Below, in pieces: positions 16,084-24,136 of a DNA stretch of 64,000 bases. This DNA is from Fervidibacter canadensis. GTDB lineage: Bacteria > Armatimonadota > Fervidibacteria > Fervidibacterales > Fervidibacteraceae. Each line of letters opens with the position of its first letter. Within the stretch, counting starts at the first letter, position 1. The stretch is taken from assembly GCA_041446545.1 (NCBI GenBank), contig JBGOEJ010000001.1:248001-312000 (forward strand), written 5' to 3'. The position numbers and the translations under genes were made by a program. The notes under the pieces were generated by a model. The model searched no databases. It was not told the origin of the DNA and saw nothing but the letters and a program-made list of their open reading frames with translations.

Positions 16084-16872
16084 ATGATTCGTGCGCTGTG
16101 GACGGCTGCGGCGGGCATGAACGCCGAGCAACTTACCGTTGATGTCATCGCCAACAACTTGGCGAACATCAACACTGCCGGCTTCAAACGAAGCCGTGTG
16201 GACTTTCAGGATTTGCTTTACCAAACGGAGCGGGTTCCGGGCACGGCGTCGGCGCGCAACGCTCAAGTGCCTGCGGGCATTCAAGTCGGTTTGGGCTCGC
16301 GCCCTGGTGCTGTTTACAAGTTGTTCGCTCAAGGCACTTTCCAGCAGACGGGTAACCCGTTGGATTTGGCGATTGAAGGCGATGGCTTCTTCCAAATCCA
16401 ACTGCCCGACGGTCGCATCGCCTACACCCGCGACGGCTCTTTCAAACTGGACAATCAGGGGCGTTTGGTCACTTCCGACGGCTTCCCGCTGCAACCCGAA
16501 ATCACTATCCCGCCCGATGCCTTGAGCATCAGCATCGGTCAAGACGGCACCGTCTCGGTCATGCTGCCAGGACAAACGCAGCCGCAAGAGGTCGGGCAAA
16601 TTCAACTGGCTCGTTTTGTCAACCCTGCCGGCTTGCAATCCATCGGGCGCAACTTGTTCGTGGCGACTTTCGCTTCGGGTGAACCGCAAGTCGGCACGCC
16701 AGGGCTGGAAGGCTTTGGCAGCATCGCCCAAGGCTTTCTGGAGATGAGCAATGTCAAGGTCGTGGAGGAGATGGTGGCGCTCATCACCGCCCTGCGTGCC
16801 TACGAGGTCAACTCCAAAGCCATCCAGACCGCCGACGAGATGTTGTCTATCGCCAATCAAGTGCGCCGTTAG
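16084..16872 (+). CDS. flgG: Flagellar distal rod protein FlgG
   Basis: 262 residues, the exact FlgG size. N-terminus 'MIRALWTAAAGMNAEQLTVDVIANNLANINTAGFKR' spread over residues 1-36 and end 'EMSNVKVVEEMVALITALRAYEVNSKAIQTADEML' are the canonical terminal rod/hook helices; the D1 region has 'NPLDLAIEGDGFFQI'. It forms the distal rod crossing the periplasm. GGAGGTG (16070-16076) is 7 nt before ATG 16084. The antisense toxin pair ends 84 bp upstream. Confidence 0.97.
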   Translation: MIRALWTAAAGMNAEQLTVDVIANNLANINTAGFKRSRVDFQDLLYQTERVPGTASARNAQVPAGIQVGLGSRPGAVYKLFAQGTFQQTGNPLDLAIEGDGFFQIQLPDGRIAYTRDGSFKLDNQGRLVTSDGFPLQPEITIPPDALSISIGQDGTVSVMLPGQTQPQEVGQIQLARFVNPAGLQSIGRNLFVATFASGEPQVGTPGLEGFGSIAQGFLEMSNVKVVEEMVALITALRAYEVNSKAIQTADEMLSIANQVRR

Positions 16873-16916
16873 CGAGGCGACTGGTGCATCGCCGCCGTCA
16901 CGCAGAGGTGAAAGGA

Positions 16917-17720
16917 ATGCGCTGGCAAGGGGCAACGGTGATAGTCGCTCTGATGACAATCCCGATGGCGGTCGGGCAGTCACCTTTGGTGCGCATCGTT
17001 CTGCGCGACAAAGTTGCCGTCGCCAATGCGACGGTGCGGTTGGGTGACATCGCAGAAGTGACGGCGTTGTCTGATGAGGGCGAGAAACTGCTCACCGCCT
17101 TGCGGGAATTGCCCATCGCCCCATCGCCGTTGCCCCGCTACCAGCGCATCCTCACCACTGGCGAAGTGGCGACGAAACTGGCACAAGCGGGGTGGCGAGA
17201 AGGCGAATTTGTGTTGGGCGGCGCAAAGCAAGTCATCGTCACCCGCACGGGGCGGACGCTGACGGCAGCGGAGTTGGAAAGTTTGCTCCAAAAGGCGCTG
17301 AACATGCCCGTCAAACTGCTCTTGCCTCCACCGCCCCTCATCGTTCCCGACGGCGAGGTGAGCGTTCAAACCGAACCGCCTTCGTCACCCCGCTCGCTGC
17401 TTCTCATCACGCTCCTCGTTAACGGTCAACCCATCGCCACCCTCAAAGCCCTTGCGCAAGTCGGCATCGGCGAACGATTTACCGTTGGCAATCAATCACC
17501 AATCGCAAATCGCCAGTCGCCACTCGCTGCCGTCCTCGTCCGTCGTCGTCAAACGGTTCGCCTGCGGGCACAAGCCAAAAGCGTCATCGTCACGGCACAA
17601 GGGATGGCGTTGCAGGATGGGAAACTGGGTGACGAAGTGATGGTCGCCGTCCCTTGGAGCAAAACGCCGTTGAAAGGCGTCGTGACAGGTGAGAAGGAGG
17701 TGACGGTTTCGGCATGGTGA
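16917..17720 (+). CDS. flgA: P-ring assembly chaperone FlgA
   Basis: 267 residues with a signal peptide (about 1-20, ending ...MAVGQS) and a C-terminal SAF domain (about 200-265) containing 'VLVRRRQTVRLRAQAKSVIVTAQGMALQDGKLGD' and a final GVVTGEKEVTV strand, the FlgA signature. It is known to help FlgI assemble the periplasmic P-ring. Residues about 190-205 (GNQSPIANRQSPLA) are encoded by a W1 repeat and lie between domains. Start 16917 follows AGAGGTGAAAGGA. It overlaps flgJ by 7 nt. Confidence 0.88.
   Translation: MRWQGATVIVALMTIPMAVGQSPLVRIVLRDKVAVANATVRLGDIAEVTALSDEGEKLLTALRELPIAPSPLPRYQRILTTGEVATKLAQAGWREGEFVLGGAKQVIVTRTGRTLTAAELESLLQKALNMPVKLLLPPPPLIVPDGEVSVQTEPPSSPRSLLLITLLVNGQPIATLKALAQVGIGERFTVGNQSPIANRQSPLAAVLVRRRQTVRLRAQAKSVIVTAQGMALQDGKLGDEVMVAVPWSKTPLKGVVTGEKEVTVSAW
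17485..17531. repeat. W1 word repeat inside flgA
   Basis: The minus-strand reading GAGTGGCGACTGGCGATTTG is the W1 pattern also present at 4884 and 5683. It is in frame and encodes the linker just before the FlgA SAF domain. Confidence 0.55.
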
Positions 17721-18067
17721 TCAGCGGGACACAGGACATGGGACACGGGACAGGAGAAGTCCTTGCAATTAGCGGCGATGCGAAAGAACGGATGAAGTTG
17801 CGGAAGGCATGCCGAGATTTTGAGGCATTTTTTGTCAGTTGCTTGTTGCGACAGATGTGGCAGGCAGCGGAAGCCATCGCTGGCGAGAAGCCCTTCATCA
17901 GCCAGACCTATCGCGACCTGTTCACTTTTGAGGTGGCGCAAGGGTTGACGCCTTCCTTACACTTGGGCATCGCTGAGATGCTCTATCGGGCGCTCAGCGA
18001 CGCCGAACGAACGGTCGGCGCAGTGGACAATCCTTCGTCGTCCCGAACCATCGGAGGTGACCGATGA
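17714..18067 (+). CDS. flgJ: FlgJ-type rod-binding protein
   Basis: 117 residues with the rod-binding domain only: 'LRKACRDFEAFFVSCLLRQMWQAA', 'ISQTYRDLFTFEVAQGLTPSLHLGIAEMLYRAL'. The muramidase half of enterobacterial FlgJ is absent, as is normal outside proteobacteria. It scaffolds rod assembly in the periplasm. The first ten residues (GTQDMGHGTG) derive from a W2 repeat at 17726-17756, so the N-terminus may be a recent addition; no better internal start is seen. It overlaps flgA and shares ATGA with flgH. Confidence 0.85.
   Translation: MVISGTQDMGHGTGEVLAISGDAKERMKLRKACRDFEAFFVSCLLRQMWQAAEAIAGEKPFISQTYRDLFTFEVAQGLTPSLHLGIAEMLYRALSDAERTVGAVDNPSSSRTIGGDR
17726..17756 (+). repeat. W2 word repeat at the start of flgJ
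   Basis: GGGACACAGGACATGGGACA then CGGGACAGG: tandem GGGACA words, in frame, coding for the extreme N-terminus of FlgJ. Related tracts at 7888, 10522, 18951 and 32288. Confidence 0.6.
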
Positions 18068-18765
18068 TGCGTTGGCTGCTTGTATCAGCGCTCATGACAA
18101 GTGCGTGGGCTTGGGCGCAAACACCCACTGAAACGCCTAAATCTTCGTCGCCGTCCCAAACGGCATCGTCCCAAACCCCATCGTCGCAACCCGCACCGTC
18201 ATCGCCGCCCATCGTCATCGCTCCCGTCCCTGTCGCCGCTGCTCCTGCGCCTTTCCATCCGCTGCTGTTTTTGTTCCGCGATGACAAAGCCTTTCGGGTC
18301 GGCGATTTGGTGACGGTGTTGGTGACGCAAACGGCGGTCGCTTCATCGGCATCCCAGACGGCGACGAGCAAGCAAATCCAAATCCAAACGCAAGCGGGCA
18401 CGGGCTTGTTCAGTTTCATCCCCGATGCGGGCTTGCGCCATCAAGGCAATTTCTCCTCGCAGGCGCAGGAGCGCAAAAACTTAAGCATTATCGCCACCAT
18501 CGCTTGTCGTGTCGTGGAAGTCAGCCCGACGGGTCTGTTGCGCATTGAGGGATCGCAAGAGTTCACCATTGACAAACGCAAGCAGACGGTCAAGTTGTCG
18601 GGTTGGGTGCGCCCATCGGATATCTCGCCCAACAACACCGTCCTTTCCACGCAGGTCGCCGACGCCCGCTTGGAGTTCAAGGGCGATTGGAAGACACGCC
18701 AGGGCAAAGGCTTCCTTGAGCGCCTCTTGGAAGGCTTCAACCGCATCCTGAGGGTGCTGTTTTGA
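18064..18765 (+). CDS. flgH: Flagellar L-ring protein FlgH
   Basis: 233 residues: signal peptide (about 1-18), a Ser/Pro/Gln-rich low-complexity stretch (about 20-60), and the FlgH domain with 'DDKAFRVGDLVTVLVTQTAVASSAS', 'VVEVSPTGLLRIEGSQEFTIDKRKQTVKLSGWVRPSDISPNNTV' blocks and the 'ARLEFKGDW' end. It forms the outer-membrane ring, so the cell must be diderm. No lipobox Cys follows the signal peptide, unlike enteric FlgH. GGAGGT precedes the ATG, which overlaps the flgJ stop. Confidence 0.92.
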   Translation: MMRWLLVSALMTSAWAWAQTPTETPKSSSPSQTASSQTPSSQPAPSSPPIVIAPVPVAAAPAPFHPLLFLFRDDKAFRVGDLVTVLVTQTAVASSASQTATSKQIQIQTQAGTGLFSFIPDAGLRHQGNFSSQAQERKNLSIIATIACRVVEVSPTGLLRIEGSQEFTIDKRKQTVKLSGWVRPSDISPNNTVLSTQVADARLEFKGDWKTRQGKGFLERLLEGFNRILRVLF

Positions 18766-18785
18766 ACATGGACACCGAGATGGAG

Positions 18786-18852
18786 GGCACGGATTATCCC
18801 GTGCCGGCGAAAATCAGTCAGGCTGTGTAAAACGGCACGCTGCAGCGGACAC
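18786..18852. repeat. Hairpin and repeat fragment between flgH and flgI
   Basis: GGCACGG (18786-18792) pairs with CCGTGCC (18799-18805), a 7-bp stem without a U-run. At 18836-18850 a GCTGCAGCGGACA block matches the MITE-like element at 7960 and 34871, so this 110-bp gap seems to hold a fragment of it. Confidence 0.4.
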
Positions 18853-18875
18853 CCACATTGAAGGAGGCGAAGAAA

Positions 18876-20078
18876 ATGCGCCGGCAAGTTGGTGCGGCGT
18901 TGACCATTTTGTTCATCGGATTGGCTCAAGCCCAACAGCCCAGTCCAAAATCTCAACCGTCCAACCTTCAACAAACCAATCCCCAGTCCTCAGTCCCCAA
19001 TCCCTTAACTCCGTCCCCCGTCCCGCGCCCTGCGTCCCCGATTGAAGTTCGGCTGAAAGACATCGCGACGGTGCATTGGGGCGTAGAAGTGCCGCTGGTC
19101 GGTTACGGGTTGGTCGTCGGCTTGGATGGGACGGGTGATTCGCGGCAAGTTGCCTTCACTGTCCAATCCATCGCCAACATGCTGCGGCGTTTTGGCATCA
19201 ATGTTGACCCGACACGGTTGCAATTGCGGAATGTGGCGGCAGTGATGGTGACGGCAACTTTGCCCCCCTTCGCCAAAGTCGGTGATCGGTTGGATGTGCT
19301 CGTTTCCGCCATCGGCGATGCTCGCAGTTTGCACGGTGGCGTCTTGTTGCAGACGCCTTTGCAGGCTGCCGACGGAGAAGTTTACGCCGTTGCCCAAGGT
19401 CCGATTTCCATCGGCGGCTTCAATGTGCAGGCGGGCGGAGCAGCGGTGCAGAAAAACCACCCGACGACAGGGCGCATCGTCAACGGCGCCGCTGTTTTGC
19501 GTCCCTTGACCAACGGGAATGTTTTCGTCAGCGAAATGGAGTTGCGCTTGATTGCCCCTGATGCCACTAACGCCGCCAAAATCGCTCAGGTGCTCAATGA
19601 ACGCTTCGGCAAGCCCGTCGCCGAAGCCGTCAGCCCCGCAGCGGTGCGCGTTCGCGTGCCCGATGAGTTTACAGGGAAAGTGCCCGACTTCATCGCACAA
19701 CTGGAGCAAACACCTTTGCAACCTGACATGCGAGCGAAGGTCGTCATCAACGAGCGGACGGGCACGATTGTCATGGGCGGCAATGTCCGCATCTTGCCCG
19801 TCGTCGTTGCGCATGGTTCGCTGCGGGTGGAAATTCGCCCTGAAGTCACGATTGCCCAACCGCCTCCCTTTTCGCTCGGCGCCACCGTCGTCGTCCCGAC
19901 GGCACAAATCAAGGCGGAAGAGCAAAAGGCGCAAGTGGCGGTGTTGCAATCGGGGGCAACGGTGCAAGATTTGGTGCAAGCGTTGCAAGCCTTGCGGATA
20001 ACGCCCCGCGATTTGATCACCATCTTGCAAGCCCTCAAACAATCGGGGGCATTGTTGGCGGATGTGGAAGTGCAATGA
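18876..20078 (+). CDS. flgI: Flagellar P-ring protein FlgI
   Basis: 400 residues. Signal peptide about 1-20, then an unusual Pro/Ser/Gln/Asn-rich stretch (about 22-52), then canonical FlgI from 'RLKDIATVHWGVEVPLVGYGLVVGLDGTGD' through 'INERTGTIVMGG' to 'DLITILQALKQSGALLADVEVQ'. It forms the periplasmic P-ring in peptidoglycan. The N-terminal insertion is encoded by word repeats at 18951-19039. ATG 18876 has GGAGGCG 6 nt upstream. It is the last flagellar gene; the next gene is convergent 7 bp away. Confidence 0.95.
   Translation: MRRQVGAALTILFIGLAQAQQPSPKSQPSNLQQTNPQSSVPNPLTPSPVPRPASPIEVRLKDIATVHWGVEVPLVGYGLVVGLDGTGDSRQVAFTVQSIANMLRRFGINVDPTRLQLRNVAAVMVTATLPPFAKVGDRLDVLVSAIGDARSLHGGVLLQTPLQAADGEVYAVAQGPISIGGFNVQAGGAAVQKNHPTTGRIVNGAAVLRPLTNGNVFVSEMELRLIAPDATNAAKIAQVLNERFGKPVAEAVSPAAVRVRVPDEFTGKVPDFIAQLEQTPLQPDMRAKVVINERTGTIVMGGNVRILPVVVAHGSLRVEIRPEVTIAQPPPFSLGATVVVPTAQIKAEEQKAQVAVLQSGATVQDLVQALQALRITPRDLITILQALKQSGALLADVEVQ
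18951..19039. repeat. Composite word repeat (W4 + W2) inside flgI
   Basis: Runs of CAACCGTCCAACCTTCAAC, then CCCCAGTCCTCAGTCCCCAA, then CCCCCGTCCCGCGCCCTGCG. In frame; encodes the low-complexity segment after the FlgI signal peptide. Confidence 0.6.
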
Positions 20079-20085
20079 GGGCAAA

Positions 20086-21042
20086 TTATCGGCGCCGCCA
20101 AACGAGGTAGTCCAAAGCGACGGCGATGAGGATGACGACACCGATGACGACCTTTTGCCAGAAGGCTGAGACATCCAAAAGCACCATCCCGTTGCGCAAC
20201 ACGCCGATGAGGGTAGCGCCGACGGCGGTCCCCAACACCGACCCTTGACCGCCCATGAGGCTGATGCCGCCGATGACGGAAGCGGCAATGGCATCCAATT
20301 CGTAACCGAGGGCATCCGACGGGCGAACCGAACCCAACCGCGCCGTCGCTAACAATCCCGCCAAAGATGCCAGCAAGCCGCAGTAAGCGTAGGCGAACAA
20401 TTTGACCCGCCAAACAGGAACGCCAGAGAGGTGCGCCGCCGCTTCGTTGCCCCCGACGGCGTAAAGGTAGCGACCGATGCGGGTGAACCGCAGTAACGCC
20501 CAAGTGATGACGATGACCGCTGCGGCGACCCAAACGGGAACGGGCACATCCCCAAAATCCCCTTGACCCCAAAACTGGAAAGCGTTGGGCAAACCCGAAA
20601 TTTGAAAGCCGCCCGTCATCACTTCCGCCAACCCTCTTGCGATGCTCATCATCCCCAAAGTCGCCACGAACGGCGGGAGGCGCAACAAGGTCACGCCCAA
20701 GCCGTTGACCAATCCGCACAAAAGCCCGACGCCCAAACCTGCTATCGCCGCTTGTTGCCACGACCAATGAGCGTTCACGCAAAGGTGCGCCATGACCACC
20801 GAAGAGAACGCCCAAACGGAGCCGATGCTCAAATCAATGCCAGCGGTGACGATGACGACGCTGACACCCGCTGCCATGATGGCGTTGAAGGAGACTTGCC
20901 GCAGCAAAGTCAGCAAGTTGTCGCGGGTGAGGAATAGGTTTTCGCCAGACTTCCAATGAGTTGCGATGCTCAAGGCGACACAGATGAGCATTAAGCCCAT
21001 CAGCGAACTGAACTGTTGCGCCCATTGCTGCCACCGTCGCAT
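20086..21042 (-). CDS. Sugar ABC transporter permease (RbsC/BPD_transp_2 family)
   Basis: 318 residues with about eight to ten membrane segments. Family signatures: 'SVVIVTAGIDLSIGSVWAFSSVV', 'NGLGVTLLRLPPFVATLGMMSIARGLA', 'RYLYAVGGNEAAAHLSGVPV' and 'SVIGGISLMGGQGSVLGTAVGATLIG', typical of ribose/rhamnose/AI-2-type permeases. It needs an RbsA-like ATPase and a periplasmic binding protein; an RbsA-RbsC fusion lies 7 kb away on the same strand, and no binding protein is seen. The substrate cannot be told. It starts 3 bp after the upstream membrane-protein gene. Confidence 0.88.
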   Translation of the reverse strand: MRRWQQWAQQFSSLMGLMLICVALSIATHWKSGENLFLTRDNLLTLLRQVSFNAIMAAGVSVVIVTAGIDLSIGSVWAFSSVVMAHLCVNAHWSWQQAAIAGLGVGLLCGLVNGLGVTLLRLPPFVATLGMMSIARGLAEVMTGGFQISGLPNAFQFWGQGDFGDVPVPVWVAAAVIVITWALLRFTRIGRYLYAVGGNEAAAHLSGVPVWRVKLFAYAYCGLLASLAGLLATARLGSVRPSDALGYELDAIAASVIGGISLMGGQGSVLGTAVGATLIGVLRNGMVLLDVSAFWQKVVIGVVILIAVALDYLVWRRR

Positions 21043-21045
21043 CGC

Positions 21046-22698
21046 TCACTCCACTCCTTTCTCCCGTCCCACTTCCTTCGTCCAGCGCAACCGAAACACT
21101 TTGTCGTCTCCGATGGCGAAAACGACCGAACCGTAGCGGGAAAGGGCAGTTTTCCCGCTCGCAGCCCCCCGCTCAAAATCCGTCTCCAAAGCGTAACGAA
21201 GGTGATGGCGCTCAAAAAATTGGGCGGCTTCTTCAGGATGAAGTTGACCCTGCCAAACTGCCATCGCTTGCCTCAACTTTTCAGCGAAGCGCAGCGTCTC
21301 TGCCCAATGCCCGAGGAATACTTTCCGACCTGTCAAGGGCGGCACATAGTTGCCCAACATCGGATGGCACAAAAGGGCGTCGTCCTTTGCAGAATGCCGC
21401 TCAATCCACGCCAGCAACCGCAAATGCCGTTCGGCAAGGAAGTAAGGCGGTTGCAAGCGCCGTTCAGGGAGCAAGTTGTTGTTCACGAGCCAATAGCCAT
21501 TGAGAGCCAAAAAGGTGACTTGCGACGGGACAGTCAGCAGCACGAGGGCAATCAACGCCCGACGGTGCTCCAGCCAGCGGAAGCGTTGCGCCCATGCACT
21601 CCACGCCAACGCCGCCAGCAAGCCAAGGGCGACATGCAAGCCTTCAATCATCTTGCGCTGGAAACTGACGGGCAAATGGATAGCGACGAGCAATGCCAAA
21701 AACCAACTGAGCGGCATCAGCCATTTCCCTTCGCCCGCCCGCCACCGATGGAGAGCGATGGGCAAGCCACAAAGGGCAAGGATGCCGACGATGCCGTAAC
21801 TGCCTAACAGGATGAAAGGCGAAGGCGTCAAGGTAGGCGTCGCTGCTTTTTCGGAAAAAGCAGGGTCGCGGGAGAAAATGAGGGCTTGGGCGATCAAAAC
21901 AAGCAGGCAGGGAAAAAGGGCTACCACGACAAAGAATGCGAGGCGAAATTCAAAACAGCGCCTTTGAACCAAGCGAACGGCGAACCAGAAGGCAACGGCG
22001 AGGAGCATGGGAATGGCGGCGTAGGTGTGGATGTTAGCGACCAATGCGCCACAGAGAGCGGCGGTAGCGATGGGCGCAGCGGCTTTGCCCTCACCTTTCG
22101 CAAGGCATTGAAGTTGTCTCAGAGTGACGATGACAAGGGCGGGTCCGAGGACTGCCAACGGAGCGACGGCGAGAGAAAGGAAAGAGTTGGCTTCAGGCAT
22201 CGTCAGTTCAGGGCTGACATCCACGAAGAAAAAAGGCGGTCGCTGTCCCGTTTGCCACCAATAAAGGACGGGTAACCAACCCAAGCCCGACGAAAAAGTG
22301 ACGAACATCGCAAAGGCGCTGCGGGCACGAGGTTCGGGCAAAAGTTCGTCACCCCACCGAAAAGCCGCGACGAGAAAAAAGAAGGCAACGAGCGTCCGAA
22401 ATAGTTGATAGGCGAAATGCAGTGGGATGTGAGTAAAGCGGCAAAACCAACCGAGGGCTAAAGCGTAAAGGTGGACGAACAAGCCAGGGTGCGGCTCAGT
22501 CGTGTAAAGGTCATGGAAGCGCCAAGCGCCGTCCATCGCTTGCCTTGCCCACATCAGGTGAACATTTTGGTCGTCAGGGTTGTAGATGAGCCAAAAGTAA
22601 CGCATGTTCGGCGGCGTGATGAGCCACCCGAATAAGTAAGGCAACCAAGTGATGGCAACCGTCAAGGCAATGAGCCCAAAGCGTATCCGAGCCGTCAT
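21046..22698 (-). CDS. Polytopic membrane protein, possible GT-C glycosyltransferase
   Basis: 550 residues. About 10-12 hydrophobic segments cover residues 5-420; the last 120 residues are soluble. The first large loop has an 'IYNPDDQNVHLMWARQAMDGAWRFHD' region followed by 'EPHPGLFVHLYALALGWF', which resembles the acidic first loop of GT-C/PMT-type enzymes, but no full signature is present. It may transfer or handle lipid-linked sugars; this is weak inference. ATG 22698 follows GGGAGGATGTC on the minus strand; a 68-bp divergent region separates it from the CRP-type gene. Confidence 0.6.
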   Translation of the reverse strand: MTARIRFGLIALTVAITWLPYLFGWLITPPNMRYFWLIYNPDDQNVHLMWARQAMDGAWRFHDLYTTEPHPGLFVHLYALALGWFCRFTHIPLHFAYQLFRTLVAFFFLVAAFRWGDELLPEPRARSAFAMFVTFSSGLGWLPVLYWWQTGQRPPFFFVDVSPELTMPEANSFLSLAVAPLAVLGPALVIVTLRQLQCLAKGEGKAAAPIATAALCGALVANIHTYAAIPMLLAVAFWFAVRLVQRRCFEFRLAFFVVVALFPCLLVLIAQALIFSRDPAFSEKAATPTLTPSPFILLGSYGIVGILALCGLPIALHRWRAGEGKWLMPLSWFLALLVAIHLPVSFQRKMIEGLHVALGLLAALAWSAWAQRFRWLEHRRALIALVLLTVPSQVTFLALNGYWLVNNNLLPERRLQPPYFLAERHLRLLAWIERHSAKDDALLCHPMLGNYVPPLTGRKVFLGHWAETLRFAEKLRQAMAVWQGQLHPEEAAQFFERHHLRYALETDFERGAASGKTALSRYGSVVFAIGDDKVFRLRWTKEVGREKGVE

Positions 22699-22766
22699 GA
22701 CATCCTCCCAAAAGCGTGGCATTTTTAAGGTGTCGTGACGAACTCAAAGGAGCGGAGGGATGGGAT

Positions 22767-23468
22767 ATGGTGACAACGGATGCACTGGCTATCTTACAAC
22801 GCGTGCCACTTTTTCGCCAGATGCCGCCCCCTTACTTGCGGCACATCGCTCGGGTCGCTCTTTTCCGCTCTTTCACAGCGGGCGAGTTGCTCTGCGCAAA
22901 AGGAGATACGGGAACGACGATGTTTGTTTTGGTCAAGGGGCAAGCCGAGGTCGTCGGCGTGGACGAAGAGGGGCGAGAAGTGCTCTTAGCCATCCTCAGC
23001 GAAGGCGATGTCTTCGGGGAATTGTCGCTCATTGACGGACAAGGGCGGTCAGCCGATGTCGTCGCCCTCAGCGACGGCGAAATGTTGGTCATTCGCCGGT
23101 CCGATTTTTTGCCGTTGATAGAACGGATGCCTCAATTGATGTGGGAATTGCTCGTGACCATCACGAGACGATTGCGGGAGACGGACGAGTTGGTTTTGCG
23201 GATGGCGTGGCTCAATGCCCAACAGCGGGTCGCTTGGGCGTTGTTGGAATATGCCAAAGCAGGCAAATTGCCAAAGTGGTTGACAGTGCACTTGTTGGCG
23301 AAGCGCTGTGGCTTAGCGAGGGAAACCGCCAGCCGCATCCTCAGCCATTTCCAACGCACAGGGATTTTGCGCCGCAGCAAAGAAGGTTGGGAAATCGGGA
23401 AGCCCGAAACCTTGCGCGCCATCTTGAAGGAAGCCGTGCCCATCGGTCAAGACAAGTCGGTGCTTTGA
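22767..23468 (+). CDS. CRP/FNR-family transcription regulator
   Basis: 233 residues. An N-terminal cyclic-nucleotide-binding fold (about 10-120) has 'GDTGTTMFVLVKGQAEVV' and 'LSEGDVFGELSLIDGQGRSADVVAL', where the phosphate-binding cassette G-E-L-S...R-S-A is intact, so cAMP or a similar ligand is plausible. A linker helix leads to a winged HTH with 'LAKRCGLARETASRILSHFQRTGIL'. No Fe-S cysteines as in FNR. ATG 22767 has GGAGGGA 6 nt upstream. It is divergent from the GT-C-like gene and overlaps the DUF502 gene tail to tail by 22 nt. Confidence 0.88.
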   Translation: MVTTDALAILQRVPLFRQMPPPYLRHIARVALFRSFTAGELLCAKGDTGTTMFVLVKGQAEVVGVDEEGREVLLAILSEGDVFGELSLIDGQGRSADVVALSDGEMLVIRRSDFLPLIERMPQLMWELLVTITRRLRETDELVLRMAWLNAQQRVAWALLEYAKAGKLPKWLTVHLLAKRCGLARETASRILSHFQRTGILRRSKEGWEIGKPETLRAILKEAVPIGQDKSVL

Positions 23469-24115
23469 GAAGGAACGGGCTCTTTGACAGGAGCGACGAC
23501 ACCTCCCGAAACGATCATCTTGAGGGCATCTTCGGCGCTCATGTCCACCGCCACTAATTCCTCCTCAGGCACCAAAAGCAAAGTGCCTGTCATCGGGACG
23601 GGGGCGAAAGGGATGAAGACATTGACCAGCCGCCGTCCCGTCGCTTCGTTGATGACGCCCACATCCCGACCCGTCACAAAGCCGATGGCGTAACTGTTGG
23701 GATGGGGATAGCGCACCAAAACAACCGCCCCAAATTGCATGGCGCTGGGATTGACAAAAAACTCCACGATTTGCTTGGCAGGGGCGTAGATGGTTCGGAT
23801 GAGGGGCAGTTGCAACAGCATCCGCTCACCATACGCCAACAAACGCCGCCCAATCACGGTAGAGGCAATGGCGCCGACAATCAGCACCAATGCCACGACC
23901 ATCAAAAAACCCAGCAGCGAAGCCAGCCACCCCGAAACTTCCTTGCCGATTTGCGCCGCCAACATCCGCTCCACAGGCACACCGACAAACCGATGCGCCA
24001 GTTGGAGCAAGTAACCGAGGACAAATAGCGTCAGCACCAACGGCGCCAAGACCGCTAAGCCCGCCAGCAAATATCGCCGAAGGGAACTCCATCGCTTCGC
24101 TGCCTTCATCGGCAT
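23447..24115 (-). CDS. DUF502-family membrane protein
   Basis: 222 residues. Two N-terminal membrane segments (about 14-38 and 66-90) and a conserved cytoplasmic part with 'RLLAYGERMLLQLPLIRTIYAPAKQIVEFF', 'IGFVTG' and 'VFIPFAPVPMTGTLLLVPEEE', the hallmark of DUF502 proteins (plant COV1 relatives). Function unknown; membrane trafficking is proposed in plants only. The start MPMKAAKRW follows a GGAGT on the minus strand; 21 bp separate it from the oxidoreductase upstream, so the two may be co-transcribed. Confidence 0.88.
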   Translation of the reverse strand: MPMKAAKRWSSLRRYLLAGLAVLAPLVLTLFVLGYLLQLAHRFVGVPVERMLAAQIGKEVSGWLASLLGFLMVVALVLIVGAIASTVIGRRLLAYGERMLLQLPLIRTIYAPAKQIVEFFVNPSAMQFGAVVLVRYPHPNSYAIGFVTGRDVGVINEATGRRLVNVFIPFAPVPMTGTLLLVPEEELVAVDMSAEDALKMIVSGGVVAPVKEPVPSQSTDLS

Positions 24116-24136
24116 CCGCTTTCATCACTCCTTCCG

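Noticed and set aside
15095..16087. 330-codon plus-strand frame between flgF and flgG
   Set aside because: It is the shadow of the antisense toxin-antitoxin genes and has no homology-like pattern.
19005..20315. 436-codon minus-strand frame over flgI and rbsC
   Set aside because: Shadow of flgI; spans the ends of two real genes on opposite strands.
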